Assembly (NCBI GenBank): GCA_934320845.1
Contig: CAKRFU010000005.1
Span: 1-64,000, forward strand
Direction: 5' to 3'
Origin: an uncultured Lachnospiraceae bacterium
GTDB lineage: Bacteria > Bacillota > Clostridia > Lachnospirales > Lachnospiraceae
Length of the DNA stretch: 64,000 nucleotides
Shown here: positions 35,145-43,115 of the stretch, piece after piece
Layout: the number at the start of each line of letters is the position of its first letter
How positions within the stretch are numbered: the stretch's first letter is position 1
Notes under the pieces: model-generated
Told to the model about the DNA's origin: nothing
The model's input: the letters and a program-made list of their open reading frames with translations, nothing else
Database searches by the model: none
Program-made: the position numbers and the translations under genes

Positions 35145-35678
35145 TTAATCTTCCTTTAACTCACTCTCAACTCCAAGATTAACCTGCTTAGGCGGATTGA
35201 GTTTTTTGTCAACCCAGCGCGCAAATTTAAATACAAACACACCTATTATAACTGTGTAAATCACTTCTGGAAGTATAGTATTTTTGATATACTCTAAAAG
35301 TTCAAGTCTTCCTCTTAAAAGAAACTTCAATATATAAAAAAGTGCTCCATATATCAAATCTCCTGCCGCGATTGTCATTATCGGGAGTATAATATCATCC
35401 TCGATATAAATTTTGTTTGTAATTCCTATAACAAAACCAATCACTGCATATATAAAAATATTTACTCCAACAACCGAACTGTACATAAGGTCTATGAAAA
35501 GTCCACATACCGCCCCTGTAAACAGTCCGGTATACTGCCCGTACATCGTACCGGCTATGGCTGTCAGGATAACAAGTATATTTGGAGAAACATCTGCAAT
35601 CCGCAAACTCCTGAATATCGTTGTCTGCAAAACAAAACCAACTATTATCATAATAAACATACTTATGTAGTTTTTCAT
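35145..35678 (-). CDS. mreD: Rod shape-determining protein MreD
   Basis: An integral membrane component of the elongasome that links MreC and MreB. It has 177 residues, mostly hydrophobic, with about five or six helices. The GMYGQYTGLFTGAVCGLFIDLMYSS-type block, split here as AGTMYGQYTGLFTGAVCG then LFIDLMYSS, matches the MreD core. It overlaps mreC by 4 bp (ATGA), so translation is coupled. Confidence 0.92.
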   Translation of the reverse strand: MKNYISMFIMIIVGFVLQTTIFRSLRIADVSPNILVILTAIAGTMYGQYTGLFTGAVCGLFIDLMYSSVVGVNIFIYAVIGFVIGITNKIYIEDDIILPIMTIAAGDLIYGALFYILKFLLRGRLELLEYIKNTILPEVIYTVIIGVFVFKFARWVDKKLNPPKQVNLGVESELKED

Positions 35679-36544
35679 TTGCTAAGTATCTCCTCTAAGT
35701 CTTTTGAATTCTTAACCTTTGTTATGACAAGCACCATATCAAGACTTGAAAAATCTGCCGCCGGAACAAGTTCTCCCGACTGCGTTATGTTTGTTGCATC
35801 TTTTTTTATATTCTTTGCATACCCAATCAATATCCCCGGCAGATAAACGCTGCTTATCTGTGAAGTCACCACCTCATATCCGTCTTTAACTTTTGCGTTT
35901 CTGTCAAGTCCGGTAATTTTAATCTTACCTTCTTTCATCATAGATAAATTTCCTTCTACGATACATTTATCGGATGTTTTAAGAAAGCTTCCGCTGACTT
36001 CGCTTGAATCATCGACTATAGAGCGTACTCTTGAATATGATTTGTTTGCTTCTACGATTCTTCCAACAAGACCGTCTCCTGCCATTACATTCATGTTCTT
36101 TGCAAGACCGTCACTTGTCCCTTTATCAATAATAAATTCATTATACCAGTTATCAGGTTCACCGCTTATTACTCTTGCCGCAACTTTCGGATAACTTGCA
36201 TACTGCTCATCGAGGTCGTATAACTTTCTGAAATTTTCAAGTTCATACTTGTCCTGCTGCAAAAGTTTATTTTCTGCATTTGTCTCATCAAGTTTTTGTT
36301 TAAGTGATTTGTTTTCATCGGTAAGCTTCTTCACACTGTTTATATAATCAATCTTATCTGATATTTTTACTCCGATTGTATTTATTCCTTTTTGCATAGG
36401 TGTCACAACACCACCTACTATAGAACGTACAGGCTCCATCTTATCCTGAAATTTAAAAGAAACAACGATCAGAATGGCACAGATCACAGAAATGGCAATC
36501 AGAATATATTTCGGATCTATAATCATTTTAGTCTTTTTGCGCAT
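35675..36544 (-). CDS. mreC: Rod shape-determining protein MreC
   Basis: A bitopic membrane protein whose extracytoplasmic part contacts PBP2 and activates wall elongation. It has 289 residues: one N-terminal helix (ILIAISVICAILIVVSF), a coiled coil (about 65-110, with regular Leu/Asn/Lys), then two beta barrels (ARVISGEPDNWYNEFIIDKG and VNDGLVGRIVEA-like turns, here NVMAGDGLVGRIVEANKSYS). Its place between mreB and mreD is universal. Confidence 0.95.
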   Translation of the reverse strand: MRKKTKMIIDPKYILIAISVICAILIVVSFKFQDKMEPVRSIVGGVVTPMQKGINTIGVKISDKIDYINSVKKLTDENKSLKQKLDETNAENKLLQQDKYELENFRKLYDLDEQYASYPKVAARVISGEPDNWYNEFIIDKGTSDGLAKNMNVMAGDGLVGRIVEANKSYSRVRSIVDDSSEVSGSFLKTSDKCIVEGNLSMMKEGKIKITGLDRNAKVKDGYEVVTSQISSVYLPGILIGYAKNIKKDATNITQSGELVPAADFSSLDMVLVITKVKNSKDLEEILSK

Positions 36545-36561
36545 TGCTATATTCCTTCCTT

Positions 36562-37569
36562 TTATTTAAGTTCAATTGCATATTTTGCAGCGAGTTTCGG
36601 ATGTTCTGCCAGATACCCAAGACCCGTTACAACTGTTTTTTGAGCATTTCTTGTAGTGTTTACTTTAAGAAATGTTTCATTTGCGATAAGCTGGTCAAGT
36701 CCGCTTATCCATGATGAACCACCCGTGAGATAAACTCCGTTATGTACAATATCATGAGAAATCTCATGTGGAGTTCTCTCAAGTATGGTTTTAACAGATA
36801 CAGCGATTTCGTAAAAGACATCATTTACAAGCGGAAAAATTTCCGCAGCATTTATATTAAGCTTTCCGGGAAGTCCCTTTACTACATCTCTTCCCATAAC
36901 TTCTATTTCCCCGTCAGTTGGAAAAGCCGATACAAGTTTTTTCTTTATCTGCTCGGCAGTCTTAAGACCGATAACAAAATTATACTCTTTTCTTATATAA
37001 TTTTTAATCTGGTCATCAAAATATTTTCCGCCATATGGCAGCAGTCTTGATACGACAATACCGCCAAGACTCAATACACTTATCTCTGTCGTATCGGCAC
37101 CAATATTTACAACGAGGATGCCGTTGGCTTTTTCAACATCAAGCCCAAGACCATACGCATCTGCAATCGGCTTGTCTATAAGGCATACTTTTTTGGGTTT
37201 TGAGTCACTCTCAGAAACAATTCTTGAATATGCGTGCTTTTCAACTTCGGTTATGTCTGCCGGAACAGCTATATAAAACTGAAATCCTTTCATTCTCCTG
37301 CTTCGTGCTATTTTGGATCCCATGAAATTCCACAATGCTATCATATCGTCAATTTTTGATACGACACCATGGCTTAACGGAAACGAAACATTTATACTCG
37401 GTGGAACCTTTTCAAACATTTCAAATGCTTCCTCACCTATCGCAACAGGACGTCTTTCTTTTCCGACGGTAGACACTACATTTTTTTCAAGAAGAATTAT
37501 TCCCTGTCCCTTTTTATATATCTTAATGGTATCTGTACCAAAATCTATACCATAGGTCTTTTGTGCCAT
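36562..37569 (-). CDS. mreB: Actin-like rod shape protein MreB
   Basis: A cytoskeletal ATPase forming short membrane filaments that guide wall synthesis. It has 335 residues. The phosphate-1 loop GIDFGTDTIKIY, phosphate-2 VVNIGADTTEISVLSLGG, and adenosine motif VYLTGGSSWISGLDQLI are present. IERTPHE-like text reads ILERTPHEISHDIVHNGVYL, with the standard end-of-domain spacing. The ATG at 37569 follows GGAGA. It heads mreBCD and lies 32 bp after radC. Confidence 0.97.
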   Translation of the reverse strand: MAQKTYGIDFGTDTIKIYKKGQGIILLEKNVVSTVGKERRPVAIGEEAFEMFEKVPPSINVSFPLSHGVVSKIDDMIALWNFMGSKIARSRRMKGFQFYIAVPADITEVEKHAYSRIVSESDSKPKKVCLIDKPIADAYGLGLDVEKANGILVVNIGADTTEISVLSLGGIVVSRLLPYGGKYFDDQIKNYIRKEYNFVIGLKTAEQIKKKLVSAFPTDGEIEVMGRDVVKGLPGKLNINAAEIFPLVNDVFYEIAVSVKTILERTPHEISHDIVHNGVYLTGGSSWISGLDQLIANETFLKVNTTRNAQKTVVTGLGYLAEHPKLAAKYAIELK

Positions 37570-37601
37570 TACAAAATCTCCTTTTTATATACGGTATATA
37601 C

Positions 37602-38297
37602 CTAAAATGCATACCCGCTTTCTTTTAAACTTATATACCTGTTATCCCCAAGTATTATATGGTCAAGAAGTTCTATTCCGATTAGTTTTCCAGCTTCTAT
37701 AAGACGCTTTGTTATCAGTATATCCTCCTTGCTCGGCATCGGATTGCCCGATGGATGATTATGCATAACTATAATCGACACAGCTTTATTTTTCAACGCA
37801 TTATAAAAGATTTCCCTCGGTGATGCCATTGCCGAATTGAAAGAACCGTTCGACAATACAACATCTTTTATCAATGCATTTCTTCCGTTGAGCAGAAGAA
37901 CCCTCACCTGCTCTGTCTCCTCAAACCGCATTTCATGCATAAAACGAAGTGCAATTTTTTCAGGATTATCGCACACAAACAATGAGTCGCTGTATGAAGC
38001 TGACATCATACGCTTAGTAATCTCCGTAAGACATAAAAGCTGTATCGCTTTGACTTTACCAATACCATCGATATCCATAAGTTGTACGGCTGACATCTGG
38101 AATAATCCACTGATTTTTTCTCCGGGAATTCTGCTTAACACTTTAGAAGCAAGCTGAATTGAATTTTCTTTTTTCGTGCCTGCTTTTATGATTACAGCCA
38201 TTAGTTCTGCATCGGATAAGCTTGATGCGCCATATTTAAGGCATTTTTCATATGGTCTCTCTGATATTGGAAGCTGTTTTACATTTATTTTTGCCAT
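37602..38297 (-). CDS. radC: RadC/JAB-domain protein
   Basis: A protein of 231 residues. An N-terminal helix-hairpin-helix region (MDIDGIGKVKAIQLL) is followed by a JAB/MPN-type metalloprotease-like domain whose signature HNHPSGNPMPSKEDI supplies the metal ligands, with a preceding Glu in ASPREIFYNA. The role once assumed in DNA repair is doubtful; the activity is unknown. The ATG at 38297 follows AAGGAG; the longer frame upstream has no ribosome site. radC directly before mreB is a common order in Firmicutes. Confidence 0.95.
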   Translation of the reverse strand: MAKINVKQLPISERPYEKCLKYGASSLSDAELMAVIIKAGTKKENSIQLASKVLSRIPGEKISGLFQMSAVQLMDIDGIGKVKAIQLLCLTEITKRMMSASYSDSLFVCDNPEKIALRFMHEMRFEETEQVRVLLLNGRNALIKDVVLSNGSFNSAMASPREIFYNALKNKAVSIIVMHNHPSGNPMPSKEDILITKRLIEAGKLIGIELLDHIILGDNRYISLKESGYAF

Positions 38298-38467
38298 ATT
38301 TTTCTCCTTAATCAAAAGGAAAATGACATTTATATCACATATCCACAATGTTATCACAAAAAAAAATCTTTGTATAGCATTCATATATGAAAAATATATA
38401 TATTTTTCTTTTTTATGTACCAAAAAACACCATTCTTCAACAAAAAACGGCATTTTTTAATTTTTTA

Positions 38468-39766
38468 TTACAATTGGCTTATAATCCCCTCATTCTTCAT
38501 ATATTGAAGTGACATTGTAATTCCAAAGCGGGCATGATACCATGTAAGGCCGCCCTGAAAATATACTGCATACGGCGGTTCTATAGGACCGTCTGCGCTA
38601 AGTTCTATAGATGAACCCTGTATAAACGCACCTGCTGCCATAATTACATCGCTGTGATACCCCGGCATTGCGTAAGGTTCCGGAGCAACATGGCTATCAA
38701 CCGGTGAACCCGCCTGTATTCCTTTGCAGAATGCTATAACCGCCTCAGGTGAGCCGAGTGTAACCGCCTGTATAATATCGTGTCTTGACTCAGTACTGTC
38801 AGGCACAACCTTATATCCAAGCTTCTCATACACATTAGCGGCAAATATAGCACCTTTTAAAGCTCCCGCCGTAACCGTAGGTGCAAGGAAAAATCCCTGA
38901 TAAAACGCTCTGTTTACTCCGAGAGTTGCTCCGACTTCCTTACCAAGTCCCGGTGCCGTAAGTCTGTACGCACAAAGGTCTATAAGTTCTTTCTTTCCTA
39001 CAATATAACCGCCTATCGGCGCAAGTCCACCGCCCGGATTTTTTATAAGAGAGCCAACGCACATATCTGCCCCGACATCAGTCGGTTCTATTGTCTCGAC
39101 AAACTCCCCGTAGCAGTTGTCAACCATACATATAACTTCCGGCTTTATTGATTTGATAAATTTTATAAGTTCACCTATTCTCTCAACCGAAAGTGTAGGC
39201 CTTGTCGCATATCCTTTTGAACGCTGGATAGTTACAAGTTTTGTTTTTTCGTTTATTGCTTCTTTGATTGCATCAAAATTAAATGAACCGTCCTCAAGCA
39301 GATCAACCTGTCTGTAGCTTATTCCGAATTCTTTTAAAGAACCCGGCGGATTATCATCACCTTTAATGCCTATAACTCCCTCGAGAGTATCATAGGGTTT
39401 GCCTACAGGAGTTAAAAGTTCATCACCCGGTCTTAAAACTGCCGAAAGTGCTGTCGTGAGTGCATGTGTACCGCATGTTAGCTGTGGACGCACAAGTGCC
39501 GATTCCGCATGAAAAACATCGGCATATACCGCTTCGAGTGTCTCTCTTCCAAGGTCATCATATCCATAACCTGTAGAAGACTCAAAGCATCCGGCGCTTA
39601 CCCTCTGTTTCTGCATGGCACGAAGAACTTTTATCTGATTTATCTGTGCCACTTCATCTATTTTTTCAAATCTTTCTTTTAAACTGTCCGCTATGCTTTT
39701 ACAGAAATCATAAACATCCTCGCTTATTCCTGCTGACATATACTGTTCCTTTAATAAATCACTCAT
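38468..39766 (-). CDS. PLP-dependent methionine gamma-lyase-like protein (aluminium-resistance family)
   Basis: A fold-type I PLP enzyme of 432 residues in the Met_gamma_lyase family (PF06838), often named aluminium-resistance protein. The likely PLP Lys is in VGSLIKNPGGGLAPIGGYI. The N-terminal motif FESSTGYGYDDLGRETLEAV and RPQLTCGTHAL are diagnostic. The substrate is unconfirmed; a C-S lyase or cystathionine-lyase-like role is possible. The ATG at 39766 follows GGAGG, which lies at the very end of miaA, so it is co-transcribed with miaA. Confidence 0.9.
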   Translation of the reverse strand: MSDLLKEQYMSAGISEDVYDFCKSIADSLKERFEKIDEVAQINQIKVLRAMQKQRVSAGCFESSTGYGYDDLGRETLEAVYADVFHAESALVRPQLTCGTHALTTALSAVLRPGDELLTPVGKPYDTLEGVIGIKGDDNPPGSLKEFGISYRQVDLLEDGSFNFDAIKEAINEKTKLVTIQRSKGYATRPTLSVERIGELIKFIKSIKPEVICMVDNCYGEFVETIEPTDVGADMCVGSLIKNPGGGLAPIGGYIVGKKELIDLCAYRLTAPGLGKEVGATLGVNRAFYQGFFLAPTVTAGALKGAIFAANVYEKLGYKVVPDSTESRHDIIQAVTLGSPEAVIAFCKGIQAGSPVDSHVAPEPYAMPGYHSDVIMAAGAFIQGSSIELSADGPIEPPYAVYFQGGLTWYHARFGITMSLQYMKNEGIISQL

Positions 39767-39780
39767 GCTTTTATCCTCCA

Positions 39781-40725
39781 TCAATCAATCTTTATGCTTT
39801 TAAGATCTGAACAACAATACTCCAACAATTCATTTTCATCCTTAAATTTATCTTTATCAACCCATGTAACAGTTTTTTCTCTGTTAAACCATGTAAACTG
39901 CCTTTTTGCAAAATGTCTTGTGTCAAGTTTTATCTTATCATATGCTTCATCCATACTGCACCTTCCCTCAAGTGCATCAATAATCTGCCTGTAACCTATT
40001 CCCTGCATTGACACCATATCCTTAGTGCAGCCCATATCCATAAGTTTTTTTACTTCCTCCGTAAGTCCTTTTTCCCTCATAATATCCACACGCTTATTTA
40101 TGCGCTCATACAATATTTCTCTAGGAAGCCTTAAAACATAATATCTGAAATTAAACGGTGATTCATTCTGGTGCTGCTCGTAATTATGCTCCGATATTTT
40201 TTCACCCGTCTGCTCAAAATATTCCAATGCCCTTATAACCCGCTTTACATTATTCGGATGAATCTGTGCAGCCGATTTTTCATCAACCTCTTTCAACCTG
40301 TCATGTAAAGCTATATTTCCATTTTCATCGGCAAATCTCTGCAATTCTTTTCTATATGAATCGTCTGCATCAGTTTCAGCAAAATCTATATCATATAAAA
40401 CTGCCTGTATATAAAAACCTGTCCCACCGACAATTATCGGTACTTTTCCTTTACTGTATATCTCTTCTATATATTTATCACATTTCTGTTTAAAAACAGT
40501 CACATTAAATTCTTCATCAGGTTCCAACTCATCTATAAGGTAATGCTTTACCCCCTGCATTTCCTCAGGCATTATCTTTGCCGTACCTATATCCATATGT
40601 TTATAAACCTGCATTGAATCGGCAGATATTATCTCCCCTCCGATTTTTTTTGCAAGCGAAATTGAAAGTTCTGTTTTTCCTACCGCCGTTGGCCCTGTAA
40701 TTATTATAAGAGGTTTCTTTTCCAT
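39781..40725 (-). CDS. miaA: tRNA dimethylallyltransferase
   Basis: Adds a dimethylallyl group to A37 of tRNAs that read U-starting codons. It has 314 residues. The P-loop GPTAVGKTELSI is near the N-terminus, followed by DSMQVYKHMDIGTAK, VGGTGFYIQAVL and QFTWFNRE, all diagnostic. The second ATG of a pair (40725) is best placed behind GGGAGG. The order mutS-mutL-miaA is common. A 46-bp hairpin repeat lies between mutL and miaA. Confidence 0.98.
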   Translation of the reverse strand: MEKKPLIIITGPTAVGKTELSISLAKKIGGEIISADSMQVYKHMDIGTAKIMPEEMQGVKHYLIDELEPDEEFNVTVFKQKCDKYIEEIYSKGKVPIIVGGTGFYIQAVLYDIDFAETDADDSYRKELQRFADENGNIALHDRLKEVDEKSAAQIHPNNVKRVIRALEYFEQTGEKISEHNYEQHQNESPFNFRYYVLRLPREILYERINKRVDIMREKGLTEEVKKLMDMGCTKDMVSMQGIGYRQIIDALEGRCSMDEAYDKIKLDTRHFAKRQFTWFNREKTVTWVDKDKFKDENELLEYCCSDLKSIKID

Positions 40726-40746
40726 CATTTCCTCCCTCATATCCGT

Positions 40747-40792
40747 ATGTACTCTCGGTATCTTCTCAAAACGAAGAATTTCGAGAATACAT
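40747..40792. repeat. 46-bp hairpin repeat, copy 1 (mutL-miaA gap)
   Basis: It begins ATGTACTCTCGG and ends TTTCGAGAATACAT, with terminal arms that pair, plus an inner TCTTC/GAAGA stem and a TCAAAAC loop. It is 42/46 identical to the reverse complement of 63204-63249. Both copies lie in short gaps between minus-strand genes, in opposite orientation relative to transcription. Confidence 0.75.
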
Positions 40793-40799
40793 CAGTTTC

Positions 40800-42860
40800 C
40801 TAAACAATTCGTTTAAATTTCTTTTCTATCTCATATTTGCTCATGCGTATCATTGTCGGCCTGCCGTGTGGACAATTATACGGATTTTCAAGTGACATAA
40901 GTTCTTTTAAAAGTTCATGAGCCTGCTCAAGAGGCAGTTCATTGTTTCCCTTAACCGCTGCCTTGCATGACATCGTTGCAACTCTCTCAAGAAGCACATC
41001 CTTAGAGAGATTAGTTTTCCCGTTGGCAAGGTCATCTATAATCTCCATCAAAAGGTCTGTTGTAGCTATATCCGGAAGCTGGGCAGGTATTCCTGTCACT
41101 ATATATTCCCTGCCTCCAAATGCCTCTATCGTATATCCAAGTTCCTTAAAAATTTCAATATTATCATCGATGACATGCTGTTCAAGCATTGAAAGACTTA
41201 AAACTATCGGCGGGTTTACCATCTGCACCATCACTTTATTTTCTGAAATCTGTTTCATAAACCTTTCGTATAACACTTTTTCATGTGCAGCATGCTGGTC
41301 GACCATGTACATACTGTCCTCATATTGTAATATCCAATATGTCGAAAATACCTGTCCGACAATTCTTATATCCTTTGTTTTGTCCTCCTGTAAAACCCCC
41401 GTCTCAAAAAGTGTCTCCTGTTTTATATTGTAAGGAGCTTTTTCATGTAATATCTCAATATTTTTTTCTGCTGATACAACACCTGACTGTACGGATTTGG
41501 CAGAACTGTCATCAGACTGTTCCTTTTTTTTCATAAGTTCAGCAAACATCTGCTTCTTCTGGTATGCATCAGGTCTGTGAAGTTCCACCTTTCCTATTCT
41601 TGAAAGTGCTTCACTTGCATCAATCACCTTTTTTTCAACAATGGCAGTTTTCTCAATTTCTTCACTGCTATTCTCGTTTTTATTGCTATTATTTTTTTTA
41701 TTGTTTTCATTGCTGCCAGCAATGCTGACACTTTTATTACCTTCATTACTGCCGGTAATAGCGGCGCTTTTATTACTTTCATTACCGTCAGTAATATCAG
41801 CTCTTTTATTACTTTTATTGCCGCCGATTACTTTATCATTTTTATTTTCTTCAAATGTCACTTCCGGAATAAATTCCCTGTGTGTTAGTCTCGCTGTTAT
41901 GCAGTCATAAATAGTTTTATACAGTTCCCTCTCATTTGTAAAACGAATTTCCATCTTCTGCGGATGAACATTTACGTCAATAAACTCAGGTTTAATTTGA
42001 AAATGAAGCACCGTAAAAGGGTATCTGTGCTGCATTGTATATGGTTTATATGCTTCCTCAATCGCTTTATTTATTATATTGCTTTTTATATATCTGCCAT
42101 TTATAAAATAATTTATATATGCCCTGTTTCCCCTTGATACAACAGGTTTTCCAATAAATCCACCAATGCTGCATACCTCATCCGACAAATCAACTGTAAG
42201 AACATTTGAAGTTATATCCCTGCCGTAAATCTGATAAATTGTATCCTTCAGGTTTGCGTTTCCCGAAGTGTGAAGTTTTGTCTGACCCTGAGCAATAAAT
42301 CTGAAAGAAATCTCAGGATGAGAAAGGGCAAGACGTTCAATTACACCACCTATATAGCCTGCCTCAGTCTGATGTGATTTTAAAAATTTGAGTCTTGCAG
42401 GTGTATTGTAAAACAGATTTCTTACTATGATAGTAGTCCCATCCGGGCACCCTACAGTTTCAAGTTCTTTTCTCTCACCACCATCAATCTGGTATCTGTA
42501 CCCCACATCTTCACTCTTAACTTTTGTAATCATCTCAAGATGTGAAACCGCCGCCACACTCGCAAGCGCTTCACCCCTGAAGCCGAGTGTCGAAACTTCG
42601 AGAAGGTCTGCAGCACCTTTTATCTTACTCGTCGCATGCGGAGTAAACGCAAGCTCAATATCACTCTTTTCAATACCTGAGCCATTGTCCGTAATACGGA
42701 TAAAATTCTTGCCACCGTCCTTAATCTCAACAGTCACCATATTTGCACCCGCATCAATCGAATTTTCAACAAGTTCCTTGACAACAGCCATAGGTCTTTC
42801 AATAACCTCTCCTGCTGCAATTTTATTGATCGTGTCCTGGTCAAGCAATATAATAGACAT
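40800..42860 (-). CDS. mutL: DNA mismatch repair protein MutL
   Basis: A mismatch-repair ATPase that couples MutS to strand incision. It has 686 residues. The N-terminal GHKL ATPase domain has INKIAAGEVIERP, DNGSGIEKSDI and ATSKI plus GFRGEALASVAAVS. The C-terminal domain carries the endonuclease motif DQHAAHEKVLYE (DQHAxxExxxxE) and CPHGRP, as expected where MutH is absent. The linker around residues 342-389 is built from four imperfect 12-residue repeats (GNKSNKRADITD type), rich in Asn and Ser. The ATG at 42860 follows AAAGGAGG. Confidence 0.97.
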   Translation of the reverse strand: MSIILLDQDTINKIAAGEVIERPMAVVKELVENSIDAGANMVTVEIKDGGKNFIRITDNGSGIEKSDIELAFTPHATSKIKGAADLLEVSTLGFRGEALASVAAVSHLEMITKVKSEDVGYRYQIDGGERKELETVGCPDGTTIIVRNLFYNTPARLKFLKSHQTEAGYIGGVIERLALSHPEISFRFIAQGQTKLHTSGNANLKDTIYQIYGRDITSNVLTVDLSDEVCSIGGFIGKPVVSRGNRAYINYFINGRYIKSNIINKAIEEAYKPYTMQHRYPFTVLHFQIKPEFIDVNVHPQKMEIRFTNERELYKTIYDCITARLTHREFIPEVTFEENKNDKVIGGNKSNKRADITDGNESNKSAAITGSNEGNKSVSIAGSNENNKKNNSNKNENSSEEIEKTAIVEKKVIDASEALSRIGKVELHRPDAYQKKQMFAELMKKKEQSDDSSAKSVQSGVVSAEKNIEILHEKAPYNIKQETLFETGVLQEDKTKDIRIVGQVFSTYWILQYEDSMYMVDQHAAHEKVLYERFMKQISENKVMVQMVNPPIVLSLSMLEQHVIDDNIEIFKELGYTIEAFGGREYIVTGIPAQLPDIATTDLLMEIIDDLANGKTNLSKDVLLERVATMSCKAAVKGNNELPLEQAHELLKELMSLENPYNCPHGRPTMIRMSKYEIEKKFKRIV
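41695..41838 (-). repeat. Four 36-bp tandem repeats inside the mutL linker
   Basis: Imperfect in-frame repeats, each 12 codons, with starts near 41695, 41731, 41767 and 41803. They read GNKSNKRADITD, GNESNKSAAITG, SNEGNKSVSIAG and SNENNKKNNSNK in protein order. In-frame repeats lengthen the disordered linker and could vary in number by slippage. Confidence 0.75.
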
Positions 42861-42898
42861 TTTCCACGCCTCCTTTCTCTTTCTGAATATTCTAATGA

Positions 42899-43112
42899 TA
42901 TGATGCAAGGGTCAAAAGCAGATAGCAATGTATGTTTACATACAAATTGCTATCTGGTGGCTTGACCCGCCAAACACCGACAAGTAGCAGATTTGCTTGC
43001 AAATATGCGGGATTGGAGGTGTTTGCAGGATTGCGAAAATTGCACAGCAATGAAGCAATCCGTGGCATTAATTGTGGTCAAAAGGTGTTTATATTTTGAC
43101 CCTTGCATCATA
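42899..43112. repeat. 214-bp structured element with perfect 19-bp terminal inverted repeat
   Basis: Both ends carry the same arm, TATGATGCAAGGGTCAAAA (42899-42917), which is exactly the reverse complement of 43094-43112. Inside are three hairpins. The first is AGATAGCAAT/ATTGCTATCT (42920-42955) with inner GTATGT/ACATAC, itself embraced by GGGTCAA/TTGACCC (42909-42968). The second is CAAACACC/GGTGTTTG (42971-43025) with inner ATTTGC/GCAAAT. The third is GGATTGC/GCAATCC (43028-43061) with inner ATTGC/GCAAT. It fills the mutS-mutL gap, starting 4 bp after the mutS stop. It has no reading frame of note. It may be a MITE-like repeat, a structured RNA, or both. Confidence 0.8.
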
Positions 43113-43115
43113 AAT

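Noticed and set aside
38298..38467. Riboswitch or ncRNA in the gap before radC
   Set aside because: The gap is AT-rich with short T and A runs; no conserved core or convincing stem was seen.
41695..41838. CRISPR-like array
   Set aside because: The four units are contiguous, imperfect and in-frame within MutL, with no spacers.
41641..41910. Plus-strand frame with a Leu-rich repetitive peptide
   Set aside because: It is the antisense shadow of the mutL linker repeats; the minus-strand frame is in phase with MutL.
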